64,000 nt of DNA from Spizellomyces punctatus DAOM BR117 (taxonomy: Eukaryota > Chytridiomycota > Chytridiomycetes > Spizellomycetales > Spizellomycetaceae). The position numbers and the translations under genes were made by a program. Below the pieces are notes generated by a model. It was not told where the DNA came from, searched no databases, and saw only the letters and a list, made by a program, of their open reading frames with translations. Below are positions 47,101 through 57,720 of the stretch, piece by piece. How positions within the stretch are numbered: position 1 is the first letter of the stretch; every line of letters begins with the position of its first letter. The DNA is taken from NCBI RefSeq assembly GCF_000182565.1, contig NW_015971538.1:20713-84712 (forward strand), written 5' to 3'.

Positions 47101-50100
47101 AGGAATGCCGTACCATTGCCTCCTCCCATTCGCGGGGAACCCAGCCTTGAGCGGGCGTCATCGGTACGCACGATTGGACCTTCCATGGGGTCTTTACCGG
47201 CGCTAGGGGATGTGATGCCTCCTCCCTTGGCTCGGACTGAAGGTCCTCCGGCATCCTCGGTACGAAGTTTTCCTCCTCCGCCACCTGTGGCGCCGGGACC
47301 GCAAAGAGTGAAGAGCGAGTTGCCCCCTCCTATTGGATCATTGCCGCCATCTATGGGGAGCGATCTACCGCCTCCAGTGGAGCGTAACCTAGAGCCGACG
47401 GGACCAATGGTTCGGTCCCTCCAATCGGAGAGCTCGATGAGGACCGTCTTGCCACCTCCTATTGCCCGTGCACCACCAAGTACATCTGACCTTTTGCCTC
47501 CGGTTCGAGCAACAGGGGCAATGCAGCGGGCGTTACCGCCTCCTACGGCTGACCTTCCACCTCCTCCTCCTTCTATTCGACCAACAAGGCCAATGGAGGG
47601 GGGTCCTGCTGACGTTCCTCCCGCTGTCCAAGCAACCGGCTCCTTTTACAAGGCATCTCCACCTTCGCCAAACTCTCCACCGAGAAGCGCCTCACCACCG
47701 CAGCCAAGAGCAAGCACCATAGTCCCCGCCGCACCCCTCCGCTCCACCCTCAAACGTTCTGACCAAAAATCCAAAGTCACCAAATCAGTCCGATTCGAAA
47801 TTCCCGCTCCGAACCGCGATTCTCGTCCCATTTCTGTACGGCAGAGTTCTCTTATTAATGCTCAACGCATGCGTGCAGCATTTACTACAAATGATCCACG
47901 CGGACAGCGTGTGAGCAGCTTGGCGAATCAGCGGGGTCCGGTATTGAATGCCTATGCTATTGGGCGTCAGGCGGCGGTACCCAGACAACTTGGTGCTGGT
48001 AGAGACAGTGTGAGAGGATCCGGTATGGTGGAATACGACGGTGGAGCAAACAGGGATAGTCTCAGGACAAGAAGCGTGAATCTATCTGCGCCTCCTGCAT
48101 GGATCAAAATGAGACGGGAATCCAATATGCCGAGTCCTATGCTGGCTGGCCCTGAAGATACGCAGAGTTTGGTGAAAGAAGCACCCAAAGCGCGTCTTGC
48201 ACAGCCTGAACCCGTCCGTCCTCCCACACCAGTAAAGAAGGACGAAAGCGAGCCTCAACGTGGTCCAGCCACACCTGTCCCAACATTCTCACCGGAACCA
48301 CCCTCCGTACCCAGCGATGAAATGGAAAATGTATCTTCTCCAATTGTGCAAGTCTTACCGCCTTTGGGCCGCATCACATCCACTGAACCATCACCGAATG
48401 TTCAGTCCAAGGACGCTTTCACAAGAGGGTACGCGTCAAGTAACTCTGTATCATCAGAAGACGAGCTAGAGTCACCGTCGTCAGCTGCGTCGGAACTTAG
48501 TGTCAGTCTCAACCATCCAGCCCCTCCCTCTCCTGTTCAAGAACTGGACGACGCAGAGCCGGTTTCTTCCGAGATGGAACAACCAGGTCTTGAAATACCC
48601 AGTTACTCTACCGCAGAAGAACCTGAAGACATTCCCTCGACAATGCCATCTACCCTTCCTACACCTTCCCAAACAAGCTCCACCACTAGCTCTCAAGCGT
48701 CACCCGACGCGCGCATGTCCTTTGCTATATCCGAAACTCAAGGCAGCGAACGCACCTCCAACTTCTTTGACGCATTCTACCGTCCTACGTCTTCTCTTGT
48801 TAGTGACGAATACCTTCGAGGGACAGGCCTGCAATCAAATATGGATATGATTGACGGGGATGCAGATGACGAGCGCGAAGATGATCAAGTGCGCCGCGGT
48901 CCTTTGGTGGAGGTGGAGTTACCTGAGCGGATTCCAGTCGTTGAAACAGATCATGTTGAGGCGCATTTCAATGATGCGGAACCGCCGTTCCTGATGAATG
49001 GTTTGGCGGTCGCGTCGGAGGTATCTGCTTCGTCGTCGATGGCACATGACGAGGATAACCTGATGAGGCGTTCGGAATATTCGCAAGAGTCGGATATGGA
49101 GAGCCATGTGACGGATATGTCATTGACGGCTCCCGATGAACAGGATGAACCAGAAGAGACTGTCATCCAGGTGGTTCAAGGGGATCTTTCAACTACCCAT
49201 TCCTCAGTGCTGATATCTATTATCGATGATGAGAACATGGGGTACTCTCAAGCGGAGTCGTCATTCTTGGAGGACGTAAAGGCAGCTCTTCCTTTCTATG
49301 AGGAGGCAGAGATGTCACCGCCCATCATTACGGTCCGCGTGGGCGATACAGAGGATACAGACGAGGATGAGGACGAGTTGAATGACACACAGATGAGCTC
49401 TAGCCGGTCATCCTCTCCCAAAACGGTTGATGAAGAGGACGACACGGACACTGCATCGCCTGCAGACCTTCCTCATGCCCAGGATACCAACAGAGAAGAT
49501 GACACTGATGCTGAAATACAAGAACAGGGACACACGACCCCTCCAACTTCCGTTACGGAGAGTGCGAATGCGTCCGTGAACCCCTCCTTTGATATGCTAG
49601 AGTACGACATGACACTCCCTACATCAGCAACAACTGATCCAAGTAGTGACAATTCTGGGAAAAATTTGGAAAGCAACTTGATAGATGAGGGTTTACTCTG
49701 GGTTGAATCCGTCAAGGATGAGGATATGGATATCCTATCTCCGGAAATTGAATTTAGCGAGCAGGATACGGACGAAGAGGATGCGATCGCTTCTGTTCCA
49801 GACACCACCAGCGAGAAGCAGTTCTGGGCAGAAGATCAAGTGACACAGTCTGGCGACCTTCCTAGACAAGTGCCAAGCATCGAAGAAGCACAGCACATTG
49901 AAATGGCTCTTCCTGTTGTGCAAGTACAACGCCCAGAAATATATATGGAGACCAACATCGCATGGTCGGATGCACGCTCCGCATCTCAGCCGACCGCTCT
50001 CGCAGATCACGACACTGACGAAGAGCCTGCAAGAAGGGTTACATCGACTTCAGAACAGGTCGCCGAGTTCACCGAAACATCTAATGAGCACGACGCGGAA

Positions 50101-53016
50101 GCATGGGGCCCCAGCTCCGCCACCGTCAAGAGAACAAGGACTTTACTAAATATGTTTGCAAAAGGAGGCAAAACCTCCAATCAACTGTCAAAAGAAGCTG
50201 CACTCTCTCAGGAGCTAAATGAAGTTGACACCCTCCCTGTTCCCCCTACTCACCATCACGAACCGGATATCAACTACGCACTTTCCCCCATCTTTTCGTT
50301 ACAGGACGGATATACCGGTAACGACATGCTCGCAGACAATCCAGCCACCTCCCCCGTCGACAACATGCCATCCGACACGCAAGATTATCTATTCCAGAAA
50401 TCATTTGCACAAATCGATGATGGAATGGACACGGATGTAGAAAGCGCCAATGATTCGTTGCAGAGCCCAAGTCCAGCCACCAAACATGGAACTGATGTAG
50501 TGGAACGGGTTCCATCTCCTGTTGCGGATATCGCTGTCCAAGAAGCAGAGCAAGCAGCTCCGGTGTCTCCTCTTAAGGAACAAGGTCCCACTGCGACGCA
50601 TCCTCTATCCCCTTCTTTCTCCTTGGATGGAAACGCACAAGGTACGCTTGAGTCCCCTTCCCCAGTCCCATCCTTCCACCTCGACGAAGCAGTAGACGAA
50701 CAAGATGAAGACGTCGAGTCTCCCCTTGCTTCTCCCATCGTTGCGACAGGAGAGTTCAACATGTGGCCTGCGGTTGATGCCAATGAGAATCAAGACGTGC
50801 AGGAAGGTGTATCGGAACTAGATGAGCATGCGGTGCTTGTCAAAGAATCTGTTGGGCAGGATGAACCTGTTGATATGCCCGTAGAGAAACAGAATGTGGA
50901 TGTGAATGAGGTACGGGATTTCCAAGAGGATGCAGACTTGAGGGTACCGGTTGAGCAAGTACTTGCGAATGAAACCGTTGTTGCACCGGCTGAAAATATC
51001 GACATGGCTGTATCAAAAGACCAACCTGTGGTCACTGAGGAAACCGTCGTGCAGAATGGTATGGAGGACTGGCCGATGCTAGTGGAACCAACTGTAGCTG
51101 AGAATGTGCAAGCTGAACGTCATGACAACGACTTGTCGGTACATGAACATCAAAATGCAGATGTGATTGCAGAAATCGTTCCGCAAGATATCTTGGATGA
51201 TGTGATAGTGCCAGAGGAGCAAGTTGTACCACCTACTGTACAAGACCACAGTATCGACTTGGCCGTAGAGGACTCAACTGTCGATGTGATTGAGGAATCT
51301 GTCGTGCAGAGTGACATGGTGGATTGGCCGTTACCAGAGGAACCTTGTATGGATGAGATTGTGCTATCTGAACCGCATGACAACCACTTGTCGGTACATG
51401 AACATCAAATCGCGGAAAGCGTTGCGCACAGCGACATGGAGGAAGTTGTACCACTCACCGTACAAGACCACAGTATCGACTTGGTGGTAGAGGACTCAAC
51501 TGTTGATGTGATTGAAGAATCCGTCGTGCAGAATGATGTGGTGAACTGGCCGTTACTAGAGGAACCTACTATGGATGAGAATGTACTAGCTGAACCGCAT
51601 GACAACCATTTGTCTGTTCATGAACGTCAAATCGCGGAAAGCGTTGCACAGGCCAGCATGGATGATGTGACAGAGCTACGGGAGGAAGTTGTACCGCTCC
51701 CTGTACAAGACCGCAGTATCGACTTGGCTGTAGAGGACGCAACTGTCGATGTCACTAAGGAATCCGCCGTGCAGACTCACATCGTGGATTCGACAGTGCC
51801 CAAAGAGCTAATTGTGGATGCGCAAGAATTGGCGCAAGGTGACATGCTAGATTCAATATTCCTCGAAACGCCATTCATGGATGACGTTGAGGAGGATTTG
51901 GTAGAAGATGACTCGATGGATTTGATAGTGTCTGACGAGACAGTAGCCGAAACGCCAAGTATGGATGAAAACGAAAATAAGGTCACAGCAGATGACGTGA
52001 TGGATGGAGCAGGAGAAGATCAAGTGCAAATCGTGCATGAACAAGAGAATGAGGAGCAGGTCAAGGATGACGTTGCCGAGACGTTCCAAGTTTCCACAAT
52101 AGAGACGGACCTATTACCATTACCTGCTTTCGAACGTGCCGTGGATGAACACACATCACCGGAGAACATACATGAGCATCAATCCGATAATTCCAACGTT
52201 CCAGTTACCGTATCCGTCGCAGTGCACAATGAGATACCATCCCAGCCCGACCAAGACATCAAGGAACAAAAAGAACGTCAAGCACGCCCGATTCGAGTCG
52301 GTTCCAAAATCCCCTTGCCAAGGCGCTCCATTGATATGCACACGGCACCCACATTAACGTTAACTGTTCCTACCTTGCCCAAACAAGAGGAAGAAGATGA
52401 AGAAGAGCATGCAAGTAGTGGGGCGAACCACACTGTCGAACCAAAGTCGCCTATTTCTTCTCTTGTTGTTGAGGAGCCCACTGTCTCATCCCCCCCTATC
52501 CCTCTCGAACCCAATAACGAAATCACCGTGGTGGACAATGACACGGAAAAAACAAACGAAATTATCGACACTGAAACCTCTACATCATCCCCCGACCCAA
52601 CCACCCCCGCAACCACAGCATCCTCAGGTTGGGGTACCCGCATGCGTTCCTACTGGTGGGGCTCACCCAAACCCAATGACTCTGAACCCATCCAACAACA
52701 ACAACAACAAGAACACCAAAAGCAAGACCAACAACCCACACCAACTGATTCAACCCCCTCCGAATCCCCATTACCCCTCACAACACCCTCCCTCCTCAAA
52801 ACCCTCGAAACAACCCTAACAACCTCCCAAACCCTCCGCACAAAACCCCCCATCTCAACCCCCTCAGCCGAATCCCTTATCCAAACCCTTCGATCGCATA
52901 TTCAGGCGATTGATAAGTTGATGAGAGAGGATACGGAGGGTTTGATGGAGTTGATGGAAGCTAAAGTCCGTGTACGGGCTGAATTGGAAGAGTTGGAGGA
53001 TGTGTTGGGTTTGTAG
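44164..53016 (+). CDS. Giant WSC-like membrane protein with a ~2,750-residue disordered cytosolic tail
   Basis: One uninterrupted frame of 2,950 codons. Residues 1-32 are a signal peptide. Residues 41-126 hold eight Cys (41, 67, 71, 96, 98, 115, 119, 126) spaced as in WSC domains, with SCANQC, ISCACF and a closing WTVYTV. A single helix (about 174-196, LAPIIFGVAVGLVVIGAGAG) is followed by YRRRKR, a stop-transfer signal that puts the rest in the cytosol. The tail is Pro/Ser-rich at first, with recurrent GSLER-type motifs and PPP runs, then acidic, with a degenerate repeat at residues 2292-2543. It ends in SGWGTRMRSYWWGSPK and a charged coiled coil in the last ~60 residues. WSC proteins sense wall stress; a sensor role is inferred from topology. 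Lack of introns is unusual here. Confidence 0.85.
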   Translation: MPPRLPSLGLGAFLLPILSILLVFPGPTFTATGRFSTPGICQTFLTTLPPVLDIFAIEDPDASVQSCANQCVSQNPPVNRIAMGAGTQDGRVFISCACFPADQAPPSTNPPPQSCSTVCVRDGFSCGSSVDPRTWTVYTVSIQLDSPAVTGPTKGTAVGAGNKVDGGSRQGVNLAPIIFGVAVGLVVIGAGAGFLMYRRRKRANISPFRERKVGTINKGDSTGPDGNGGDMERGYRAQTEYTNTAGGVLAMPNAEMQMTELDSRMRLPNGGAGLPPPVGPVSDRSMLVAGAGPVAAVRADIPQGSQQGSLERTVLATGNTTVPPIQAFDPPKPINQSQPNAPQRAAPFPLSVDQMGSLERAVLTAASSVAEPLAENPTAPARPALVNSANVITANMAIIPSIPLSVLSSGKKSDTYTLPPQLRQENFEEFERSNVVQNQQKSRDKRPDSGLGGSLERSSILGLVPDVMPTPPPRAQSVRPGTTEPKNAQSSVIPDFGQQQQQQKQVGPMSKNPATNAPRTTTTVSQRSEKSETQKADKPVTAPAAEPNIQKRGPVPILQAPPRKVKKNGQNSASQQPQNPTLTTTPFTPPQGPPPTEELPIPASANVPLSSLDRSLPPHSLPPTASRPPAFEIPPPTRPAPTQPPSQQTSANSNPRKSTAGTLQNGQPKTIKIDDQIMKDASSRVVSVRVSSLPETRIREDEKMLMGRLLKQGEATMTEQSQSSGMPTVPTPSQKDVSTPGSGRTDDAKPVHNPQAALEALLKIELPKRVERRLSSPARKTNKGSVSKVDEPDARAPQDQLGPPGRSDTLTNAPQRDVSALPKSSDPSTSQPTVKPETMQRAIDRFRDIARASAELKNPVPMQRAVDRFKEVQGTLERKRERANQKEATQVTEPVEDNSSNVPVNPSKPLLPSLVPRSDSTSMGSVRPTERSVQISSTLPPAVKAVSGGSLDRPVGGPTPSSVRTVLGPPPSTVPVPPTRNAVPLPPPIRGEPSLERASSVRTIGPSMGSLPALGDVMPPPLARTEGPPASSVRSFPPPPPVAPGPQRVKSELPPPIGSLPPSMGSDLPPPVERNLEPTGPMVRSLQSESSMRTVLPPPIARAPPSTSDLLPPVRATGAMQRALPPPTADLPPPPPSIRPTRPMEGGPADVPPAVQATGSFYKASPPSPNSPPRSASPPQPRASTIVPAAPLRSTLKRSDQKSKVTKSVRFEIPAPNRDSRPISVRQSSLINAQRMRAAFTTNDPRGQRVSSLANQRGPVLNAYAIGRQAAVPRQLGAGRDSVRGSGMVEYDGGANRDSLRTRSVNLSAPPAWIKMRRESNMPSPMLAGPEDTQSLVKEAPKARLAQPEPVRPPTPVKKDESEPQRGPATPVPTFSPEPPSVPSDEMENVSSPIVQVLPPLGRITSTEPSPNVQSKDAFTRGYASSNSVSSEDELESPSSAASELSVSLNHPAPPSPVQELDDAEPVSSEMEQPGLEIPSYSTAEEPEDIPSTMPSTLPTPSQTSSTTSSQASPDARMSFAISETQGSERTSNFFDAFYRPTSSLVSDEYLRGTGLQSNMDMIDGDADDEREDDQVRRGPLVEVELPERIPVVETDHVEAHFNDAEPPFLMNGLAVASEVSASSSMAHDEDNLMRRSEYSQESDMESHVTDMSLTAPDEQDEPEETVIQVVQGDLSTTHSSVLISIIDDENMGYSQAESSFLEDVKAALPFYEEAEMSPPIITVRVGDTEDTDEDEDELNDTQMSSSRSSSPKTVDEEDDTDTASPADLPHAQDTNREDDTDAEIQEQGHTTPPTSVTESANASVNPSFDMLEYDMTLPTSATTDPSSDNSGKNLESNLIDEGLLWVESVKDEDMDILSPEIEFSEQDTDEEDAIASVPDTTSEKQFWAEDQVTQSGDLPRQVPSIEEAQHIEMALPVVQVQRPEIYMETNIAWSDARSASQPTALADHDTDEEPARRVTSTSEQVAEFTETSNEHDAEAWGPSSATVKRTRTLLNMFAKGGKTSNQLSKEAALSQELNEVDTLPVPPTHHHEPDINYALSPIFSLQDGYTGNDMLADNPATSPVDNMPSDTQDYLFQKSFAQIDDGMDTDVESANDSLQSPSPATKHGTDVVERVPSPVADIAVQEAEQAAPVSPLKEQGPTATHPLSPSFSLDGNAQGTLESPSPVPSFHLDEAVDEQDEDVESPLASPIVATGEFNMWPAVDANENQDVQEGVSELDEHAVLVKESVGQDEPVDMPVEKQNVDVNEVRDFQEDADLRVPVEQVLANETVVAPAENIDMAVSKDQPVVTEETVVQNGMEDWPMLVEPTVAENVQAERHDNDLSVHEHQNADVIAEIVPQDILDDVIVPEEQVVPPTVQDHSIDLAVEDSTVDVIEESVVQSDMVDWPLPEEPCMDEIVLSEPHDNHLSVHEHQIAESVAHSDMEEVVPLTVQDHSIDLVVEDSTVDVIEESVVQNDVVNWPLLEEPTMDENVLAEPHDNHLSVHERQIAESVAQASMDDVTELREEVVPLPVQDRSIDLAVEDATVDVTKESAVQTHIVDSTVPKELIVDAQELAQGDMLDSIFLETPFMDDVEEDLVEDDSMDLIVSDETVAETPSMDENENKVTADDVMDGAGEDQVQIVHEQENEEQVKDDVAETFQVSTIETDLLPLPAFERAVDEHTSPENIHEHQSDNSNVPVTVSVAVHNEIPSQPDQDIKEQKERQARPIRVGSKIPLPRRSIDMHTAPTLTLTVPTLPKQEEEDEEEHASSGANHTVEPKSPISSLVVEEPTVSSPPIPLEPNNEITVVDNDTEKTNEIIDTETSTSSPDPTTPATTASSGWGTRMRSYWWGSPKPNDSEPIQQQQQQEHQKQDQQPTPTDSTPSESPLPLTTPSLLKTLETTLTTSQTLRTKPPISTPSAESLIQTLRSHIQAIDKLMREDTEGLMELMEAKVRVRAELEELEDVLGL
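51037..51790 (+). repeat. Degenerate tandem repeat (222-255 bp units) in the giant protein
   Basis: Four copies are anchored by an EESVVQ-type motif at 51037, 51292, 51514 and 51757. Shared motifs are VQDHSIDLAVED, DWPLPEEP and NHLSVHEHQIAESVA. Unit length varies from 74 to 85 residues by internal deletion. Copies two and three are the most alike, which suggests the most recent duplication. Confidence 0.85.
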
Positions 53017-54047
53017 ATAGTCTATAAGTAGTTTTTCTTTTTTTTTATTGTTTTTTGTGCAGTTGTAGTTTGGTTAGGTTAGGTTTTTTTTTTTTTTCTG
53101 GTTCTGCTTTTTTTATTTTGTTTGATGTGTGTATGTATGTATGCTTTGTTTTTTGAATATGAGATTACCTTGTGCGATTTGATTGTCTTTTTTTCTTTTC
53201 TGGGTTGCTGTTGTCGGACCATGAGCGTACTGTTACGACTATCAACGCTAGACGCCGTCACCTCTCTATTCTTGAACAACCTAGTTGCTGCAAAGATGTC
53301 TAGGACCGGACGGACTATGAAACTAAACCTGCATTTAGCTCCTTGACATTTGCGGTTCGATTGCAGTTTTTGTTGATACACTGGCACATCATCACACACA
53401 GTAATAGAAATAAAAGGCATGCAAACTCCGGGACGATATGCGCCGTTTCGTTAAAGGAGACTATTCCGTTAGCAACATATATCGAAAACGTTATGATAAG
53501 AATTCTCAGCTCCTTCTGACCTTGATTAGGTAGACAGATTTTTGAGATACAGATAGCTCATCACATCCAAAAACGTTCCAGCAAAGGCGCTGGGTTTACC
53601 TTGATGGTACGTTTTAATAGGCTGTATAGGCATCGGTCACTCAATACTTTATAGTGAAAAAGGGATGATGATGTCTTTTGTTTCTCTGAACGGGTTACGG
53701 TGCTTTATTCGGAAGTGTTCCATTTACGACAATTACGAGTTTGAGAAATCAGGTTTTCCTCCATCTCAGTGAACAAGTGATGTAAAAGTACACCTTGCAG
53801 TTGGACGTTCTGTGCACTCCTGTGGGATACACGCAAGGCGAGAGATTCGACGGTCCACCCCGACTTTGCGCCATGACGCCACAAAAAGTTCAGGAACGAT
53901 TTCCCCTGCATGGACAAATATTGCACATTGCTCAATCCACACGATCATTTGTTGCAGATTCCACACACATTCGCTTCATCATATTACGATGCATAACAAC
54001 ACGTACACACAATTCCCTATGCTACTTCAAGTGTCTATCCTTTTCTA
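53017..54047. other. Convergent intergenic region, no gene seen
   Basis: 1 kb between the ends of the giant gene (+) and the cyclin gene (-). T-runs at 53038-53046 and 53086-53097 suit transcript ends. Frames here are short and featureless. Confidence 0.55.
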
Positions 54048-55264
54048 TCATCTTCGAACCCGTTTTGACAAATGTCCCTCTTCCGCTCCCGGGCTAGGAA
54101 GGAAATCAGGAGTCAAGCCACGTTTCAAGGATACAGCAACGGGGGAGCACGTCCATGTTTCTTGAGGTGGAGTGAGCAAGAAGGTGGCTGTTGGTGCATT
54201 TGTTGATGCCGTTGTGGTAGAGATGTTGGTGTGTGATGGTCGCAGGGTATCCTTTTCTTCATGATCGAGCCTGCAAAAGATATCTCGCCCCAACACTGAT
54301 GTTTGGTCCATGTGCGAGCATTTCCCTTCCAAACTCTCCAGCCACCGACCAACAACCTCCTTGCTTCGCTTTTCTCGCTCTTCCATCAATTGACGTTCCT
54401 TGTTCCACTGTTCCCTGACAGTCGCGGCACGACGGTGAACAGCGCGAGACCAGTTGATCCACGTCTTGTTAGCAACAAAGAGATTCCATTCAACAGCTTC
54501 AAGAAAGGTCGCCTCGTTTTTACACAATTCGCTAGCGGTCAAACCGCAGATTTTTGCCCAGGCCTTGTTGGAGTAATTTTTATCTTGGAGGTATTTGTTG
54601 GCGAGGATGAGTGCAGAAAGAAACATGCGACGGCCGCAGCGGAGGGGAGAGGTCGCGGGAGGGATTAAAGGTGAATCAGCCGGAAGGGTTCGGCGGGAGA
54701 TTATAGAGTTTCGTAGACGAATTAAATAAAATAGGGCGAGTTGGAGAGTGGAGCAGGATGTGCGGGAGCGCCGCAAGAGTTCTTGAATAACTCGGGAGAG
54801 TGGAGCCAATTTGGGTGAGTTGGATGCGTTTGCTGTTACTGAGTGTGCCGTCGCACGGGGAGGCCAAATGGATTCCACGAGAGATGCGGCTGTGCAGACG
54901 AGACTTTCAACAAAGTCTGGTTTGCTTGCGAGATACAAGTCTTCCGACGGCAATGTAGGAATGCTCAGTCCTGAAAACACAAATCAAACGTCAACACGCT
55001 TGATCGGCTGACACATCATCAAATCACGTGAATCAGGCACATACCTGGCTGAGGTGGGGCTAGAACCGCCTGATGCTTCTGCTGCTGCTGCTGCTGCTGG
55101 TGACAGTGGTGGTGGGCGATATGGGCGAGGCGTGTCGTCTCGAGCACGTCTTGTTCAAGGCTTGGCTGATGCTGTGTGTGATGCTGGTGAAACTGTTGAT
55201 GGTGGTGAATCGAGTGCACATTGTCAATGACAGTTGGTTGAAGTAAAACTCGTGCGGTCGACAT
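54048..55264 (-). CDS. Pho85-type (PCL1/2-like) cyclin
   Basis: Two exons, 55264-55045 and 54970-54048, 380 residues; the intron is GTATGT...TTTTCAG and phase 1 agrees. It should bind and direct a Pho85/Cdk5-type kinase. The N-terminus is His/Gln-rich with a Q7 run from a CAG-type tract. The cyclin box is clear: RRMFLSALILANKYLQDKNY, then SNKAWAKICGLTASELCKNE and FLEAVEWNLFVANKTWINW, where the KYLQDKNYSNKAWAKI block is characteristic of Pcl1/Pcl2/Pcl9-like cyclins. A charged helix (EQWNKERQLMEEREKRSKE) and a Thr/Pro-rich tail end the protein, including SKRVRR, which could act in nuclear import. Partner and timing are not visible in sequence. Confidence 0.88.
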
Positions 55265-57720
55265 ATTGGTCGGTAGCGTACTGGGAAGGGCGTGAACGGC
55301 AAGAGAAGGGAATGGGCGAGAGAAAAAGGCGAGAAAGGAAAAGACCGAGAGAGGTTTAAAAGAGCGAGTCCAAAAAGGCTGTGGAAGACACAGCCCAATA
55401 GACACGGAGAGGGTGCCAAGGAAGTAACTAGTTGGAAAGGGATGAACAAAATCTCTTGCAAGCGATCGAACAAGACTCTAGCCAGTCTTAAAAAGGCCGT
55501 GGAAGGACGGCGACTGCGGCGTTCATGGTGACTGCGACTCGAGACACCTGCATCGTCCAAAGTCGGGAAGAAAGGTGTGAAATGGCCAATATATAATCTC
55601 GATGGATGATGAAGAAGGGTCAGTCACGATCCCCACCCAACAATGGCACAGTCACGTCAGACGCAATCAATTCAGCCATGAAGTTTCCCCACTTTTAGAA
55701 ATTTTTTGCCAAAATGATTCATCATTTGAGAGGCTCTGATGGACTGTGCCACTCAGATCCATCCAATCAACGTCTACCTGACTCTTCATTATTACTATAT
55801 ATAGACATACTATATCTATTTATATCCAAATGAGTGGAATTAACCAAGTCCGCCTTTTGCAAAGATTTTGGTCAACATTTCAGGCAAAAATACATCCAGC
55901 CGGTCCGGACCTTTTGCGGATATTTGTTTTTTTTTTATTTTTGGCTGTGTTGAAGCTGCATGTGTGATATTTTTTTTTTTGTTTTATAGAGTGTGAGTTC
56001 CGGAACAAGGCCAAAGAATGTTGCAGAGCCATGCTATTGTGTGATATCTACAAATTGTTGCCATGTAGGGGGAACATTGTGGGATGGAACTGGGGGAATA
56101 TCCAAAGTACACAAAACTGGGGGAATATCGTTTGTTTTGCGGGGCCGGGCAGCCAAAAATTCCTGGGCGGGTCATCCAGACGGACATCAGCCGGGCCATC
56201 AGCCGGCGGTTATTAGTAAAACAAAAGAAAAGGTACTGCTATACATGTAGGCCAGGGCCGAAAAATTCAAGATAGCCGTCAGCCAAGGCATGTCATCTGC
56301 CTCCAATCAAGTATTTGGAGCGGAATTTGAAAAAAGGTGTGCACATTGGGTTCCTATCTCTGCAACATTCTCAGCCAGGCGTTGTGTGTTTTTGCCTGAA
56401 AATTGCCTGGTATTTTCGCTGGATATCATGACAAGGCTTGTTGCCCAGTTGGTGAAGCAAGCACACGGGCGACAATCGGCCACGCGAACAATGGCATTTC
56501 ACACTTTTGGACCCAAAATCCGCGCGCGGTCATCAGGCAGTCAGACTGAATGAAAGGTTGATGGATGATCAGCAAACCTGACATGAAAACTGTAATCTCG
56601 CAAGGAGAAAGCTCCCTTAAATTAATTATAGGGTTTGTTTAAACTTTCTGTTCTTTGACCAACCTACAAGGCAACCAATCACTCTGCCCTTTGTCACTCA
56701 TCCTTCCAAGCAAAAGTGCTATGCTACTTGTAAAACTACTTTTTTTTGTTGTGCTGGTGTTTTTTTTGTTACTTTTCCATCTAACATGCACGCTGCCAAG
56801 TCCGGGCTCGCTTAAATGTATCCATCCCACTACCGAATGATGCTGTCCGCACTTTCTGCAGCATTTTGCTTCCAGTTGATTTTTTTTACCTTGGCTCTTA
56901 AAATGGAGGCTCAGTACCAAATATTTAAAGGAAAAATACAAACAGTTGGCATAGCTGGATGAAGGGCTAAGGCATCGGATTTACACGTGGCCGTGGAATG
57001 AGTTTTGCTCTGCTCATCGGGCACCCAACGCTTCGGCAAGAGTCGGCTTGTACAGTTTTTCTCTTCTTTACAGTTGTTGCATGGCAGGGATCGTCGCTAT
57101 CCAAGAGTAGGTTAGGACTCAGCCAATTGGTGCACCCAGTTGCTTCCAGCAAGTTCGGCGCGAGATTCCATCTGGGCGAGAGGAGGGATTGTGTACTCTT
57201 TCTGCTCGGTACATTCCACAAGTTTCTTAGCGATGCTGCTTGGTAAGGATCACTCCGAATACACGGGTTCGTTTTGATGATTTTTGGATGTGGATGCTCC
57301 AGCTAGCGCTGTACCGGCCTTCTTTCAGTGAGAATCTCCCTGCTGTGCTTTTAAGGATAGGTGAGGAGCCCCGCCCATACAATAGTCCGCTCCCGTACTG
57401 TATGAGAGGTTGCCTTGCTGAGCCTAACTAGTGCGACAGGGAGTTTTTTTTTTTAATATGCTCCTTGTCCTCCTTTGCCGCGCATTGCTGGAGATGTTCC
57501 GGCCGTCGTATTGTTCATGACAAATCACTCAGCCGTGTGTGCTTGAACGGTCCCTTGGAGTCGGAAACGAGCGCCCTATATGACTACGGAGTGTACTACT
57601 AGTAATATCTGCAAGTCTCCCAATGTCATCCTTTTCATTCCGGAAAGGAACCCCCTTTCATTCCAGCTCAGTACAAGCAGGAGGTATCAATTAATTGTGA
57701 CAATATCTTAACAAGTCATG
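55265..57720. other. Intergenic, no supportable gene
   Basis: 2.5 kb between the cyclin start and the ACR3 end. An ATATATAA element near 55592-55599 could be the cyclin TATA box on the minus strand. AACTGGGGGAATATC occurs at about 56088 and AACTGGGGGAATATCG again at about 56114. Frames at 56290-56553 and 56998-57246 (+) have no domain. Confidence 0.5.

Noticed and set aside
46326-47186. 286-residue minus-strand frame inside the giant gene
   Set aside because: It is the complementary frame of Pro/Ser-rich sequence. It has no domain and no splice signals, while the plus strand is one 2,950-codon frame.
34926-57383. CCCGCCCATACAAT occurs at 34926-34939 and 57370-57383
   Set aside because: A 14-bp exact match with some similar bases after it. 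Too short to claim a shared element without a genome-wide search.
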